This document shows positions 61,073 to 64,000 of a DNA stretch of 64,000 nt, piece after piece. The stretch comes from Mugil cephalus (lineage: Eukaryota; Chordata; Actinopteri; Mugiliformes; Mugilidae), in NCBI RefSeq assembly GCF_022458985.1, contig NC_061781.1, positions 18,693,001 through 18,757,000 of the forward strand, written 5' to 3'. A program made the position numbers and the translations under genes. The notes below the pieces were generated by a model. It saw only the letters and a list, made by a program, of their open reading frames with translations, searched no databases and was not told the origin of the DNA. The stretch's first letter is position 1. The number at the start of each line of letters is the position of its first letter.

Positions 61073-64000
61073 TGCAGTCATGGCCTCTCTGCTTGAGACT
61101 TAGTTCATCTTCTGCATTATTTGCACTCTCTTCATCCTCCAGGTTTCTAATCCTTATCACACATTTACAGATACAAACTTTTTACCTATCACTTATCTAC
61201 CTACAGACGCTCAGTCTGTTGTCCACTTCTATAGCAGGGAAGCAGGCTCTCCATCTGAAACACACAAAAAGAGAGTAGAGGTCAATATTACTTTGAAATC
61301 CTGTCAGAATGTTACTGTTAAGAATCTACGTGGTAAAAAAGTATGTGGACACCAGAATTTAACACTAATATGGTAACAGATAATCTAATTTCATGAACAT
61401 TAATATCTCAAAGCCTCCACTCTTCTGGGGACTTGATTCAGAAGATTTTTTAGAGCCTAGCTGCTGAGATTTGCTCCAATTTAGCTTCAACCTGAGGTCT
61501 GGAAAAGATGTTGTTGGAAGATAAGGTCTGACTCAGTGCCGGTGTCCACTTCATCCCAATGCTATTGAATGACGCAAAGATCAGGACTTTTAAACAGACT
61601 AATGAACTCACAAAAATGCCTTTATTTCTTTATGGATGTTGCCTAATGCAAAGAGACACTGTCATGTTGAAACAAGAACTGGACTTCCCCCAAACTGTTG
61701 CCACAACAATGGAAATACACTGTTGTCTAAACTCTAGCATTAGGATCCCCCCTTAATTGGAAGCAAGCAACCAAGAGCTAAGGTAGTCCGCTGTCCATTT
61801 ATAATGTGTTCGAGTAATTTCACATCTTGATCTCACTTTGCTCCATACATAGTTAAAGGTGAGCTTCAGAGGAAGGGTACATCATCTTTTTCTTACAATT
61901 GATAAAAAAGAACCATGAATGCTAATCCTGAACTGAATCCCAATGATAATTTCACCCAATTTTCAATAGCTGATCCAGCATATGGAAGAAACCAATTAAG
62001 ACACACTTAAATAAATAAAGGAGACAAAAAAAAACTATTCACCAGTTGCAGAAATCACAAGTTATAAGAGGAAGTTCTAACAAGATTGTTATAGCTTTGC
62101 TACATGATAGTTTAGGCTTGTAGGAACATCAAAACATGTAAATCTTAAAATAAAATATCCCTTAAAGTAACCTAGTTTGTATAAAAAGGCGTTAAAACAA
62201 ACTTTATCCTGTCAGTAATCCTGTAGGAGATTGGGTCCAATGATTGTGTTGCCACTAGAGGTCTCAATGGACCTGTAATTATGACCTTAGTCTGAAATGG
62301 ACCGGATAGCCTGAATCTAATAACATCTGTAACACACTTCCCTTCAAAAAGACGTGTAATGCAGCTCTCCTGTCTTTTTCTGCTTCTCTCTCACACACAC
62401 ATTTAACTGCAGCTCAGATGACAGATACTAAAACTTAATTTCATTCATTAGGTTGAGAAAAGAAGCAATTTACTTAAGTTTCTGTCCAAGTACAAAATAT
62501 TTTGTGATAATGAAGATGCAAGCAGGGTTAACAAATACAAACTGAGGGTTAGCTGCACAAAGACACTGTCCTTTTCAGTTAAGTCCAGAAAGTAAACCAT
62601 AGGAAAGCAAATACGAACTTGGTTGTTTTCTTGCATTAAAAAAAAAAAAAAAAAAAAGAAAAAAAAATACATACTTCTACATCTAAACTTTGGCTGCCAG
62701 TGTCCACAAAAATACAGTTTTCAAAAATAGTTCCAGGTCTCTATTACATTGCCAAACATAAAACAGTGCATCACAGCTCTGATAGTGGAAAAGTCAGAAT
62801 TCAATCTAAAGTCTGTATCATAGCTTATAGCAGTTGAAATGAGTAATTACATGAGCTGTGCAATTGCAATATTGCCTTGAATTTTCATTCATTACCCTTC
62901 CGGCACCATCACTACTCATATCATTGTACAAAAGCTTCATCGCTGATAAAAGTAGTTTCTAATGTCAGTTAATGCTCGAGTGGGGAAGCAGTGATAATCA
63001 AGTGCATGGGCTGCTGTAGAAATTCTAGGTGTGCACCGCATATTCTTAATACAATACAATCTGTTTTATCTTTCCATCTTGAAGCATAAATGTCTTTGTA
63101 GATGATTGATATTAATTACTACAGCTGATTTTTGTTAGGTGAGTAAAGAGAACACAGGTGCAACAGTACTGCTCACCTATCAGTGGTGAAGGGTGGAAAG
63201 AGAATGAGAGACACCGAGTGGAGTGCTCTAGTTTTTTTTCCTCCCACAATTTGTTAAGTAGGAGCATAGCTGTTTGAAATACAAATATTATCAGTGCCCG
63301 CATAGGGAAAATAGAGTAGCAGCTAATTTAACACAAAAATTATGCACTTCAAGAAAATGTACTGTCTACATTTTGTTAAAGTATATCTATATCTACACAA
63401 AAACATCTATTTTGCATACTTTGTTGCATGCAGTTAAAATGAAACATGGAGCTTTAAGTATGCAAGGTGTCAAAAGGTTAAATAATACTCGAGACTTTTG
63501 CGATATCACCCACTACATGCCAAACTGTGATTAATTTATAACGTCACATCAGGGGTGAATTAGTGCCACATCTGAGGGACATGACAAAAATCTTAGTCCT
63601 GGTCTCAGTGAGTACACATGTACTACGAGGGAGCACAATGACACCTACTGAAAGCAGTATCTGAGCAACAAATATGTAAACCCCTCTTTAAAGTCAAAAA
63701 AGAGTTTACACAAATAGGCAACACAATTTATTCTTAACCATAAGAGTTTGCAATTTTTTTTTTTTTTAATCTTTGTAAACCGAATCATCTGTTTTTGTCC
63801 ATTCAGACTAAATTAAAAATTAAAATGACCATGAATGGGCTCAGGATAGCTGCAGGGGGAAAGAAGTGTTTATAACTTATAACAAGTGGAAAAATAAATA
63901 AATAAAAATTCTATAAGATAACTTCATAAAAAAAAATACAATTACATACCACTGTTTATATAGCTGTTTCTTTTTCCTGTACAAGTCTGTCCGTGCCAGG
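61073..64000. other. Upstream of the microRNA pair; presumed host-RNA region
   Basis: No coding exon is supported. The sequence is A/T-rich with a long A run at 62638-62667 and T run near 63756. By synteny the non-coding host RNA (DLEU2 in mammals) should be transcribed leftward through here, but its exons are poorly conserved and I could not place them or its promoter. Confidence 0.4.

Noticed and set aside
60921-61160. 79-codon minus-strand frame over mir-15a
   Set aside because: The sequence is explained by the microRNA hairpin; the frame has no homology or splice context.

Overview
The window is vertebrate nuclear DNA, almost certainly from a ray-finned (percomorph-type) fish. Genes are split into many short exons with GT-AG introns, often only about 100 bp. 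The proteins match vertebrate families closely, and the repeats (an intact Tc1-like element, hAT-like and mariner-like remnants, LINE tails, tRNA-type SINE fragments) are those usual in teleosts. No bacterial, plasmid, phage or CRISPR signal is present.

Gene order is that of human 13q14: phf11-like (+, 2027-9932), rcbtb1 (-, 11459-20250), kpna3 (-, 25884-44433), spryd7 (-, 47622-54639), trim13 (+, 55440-57740), then the mir-15a/mir-16 hairpin pair (-, 60722-61072) where mammals have the DLEU2 host RNA. ARL11 and EBPL (between RCBTB1 and KPNA3 in human) and KCNRG (by TRIM13) were not recognised. I assembled exons by hand from splice sites, phase and family conservation. rcbtb1 closes at 531 aa, kpna3 at 520 aa and spryd7 at 196 aa, which match the usual family lengths and make those models trustworthy.

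Region by region: 1-2 kb is the upstream region of phf11-like, with a strong interferon-response element at 990-1005. 2-10 kb holds phf11-like (18 exons, one apparent 1-bp frameshift in its zinc-binding domain). 10-20.3 kb holds rcbtb1, tail-to-tail with phf11-like. 20.3-23.3 kb is intergenic and repeat-bearing. 23.3-44.5 kb is kpna3, with a long A/T-rich, G-quadruplex-bearing 3' UTR and introns full of transposon debris; intron 2 also hides a same-strand, repeat-containing protein-like sequence that I cannot identify. 44.6-46.6 kb is an hAT-like element, microsatellites and a SINE piece. 46.7-54.6 kb is spryd7, carrying the Tc1-like element with an intact transposase in intron 3. 54.6-57.7 kb is a compact divergent promoter region and single-coding-exon trim13. 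57.7-64 kb is non-coding apart from the microRNA pair.

The genes do not form one pathway. They are a conserved syntenic block: a PHD-type chromatin reader, an RCC1/BTB ubiquitin-adaptor-type protein, an importin alpha, a SPRY protein, an ER-anchored RING E3 ligase, and a tumour-suppressor microRNA cluster. The most notable items are the unidentified intronic repeat sequence (38459-40030), the frameshift and the ISRE of phf11-like, the microRNA pair, and the apparently intact Tc1-like transposon.
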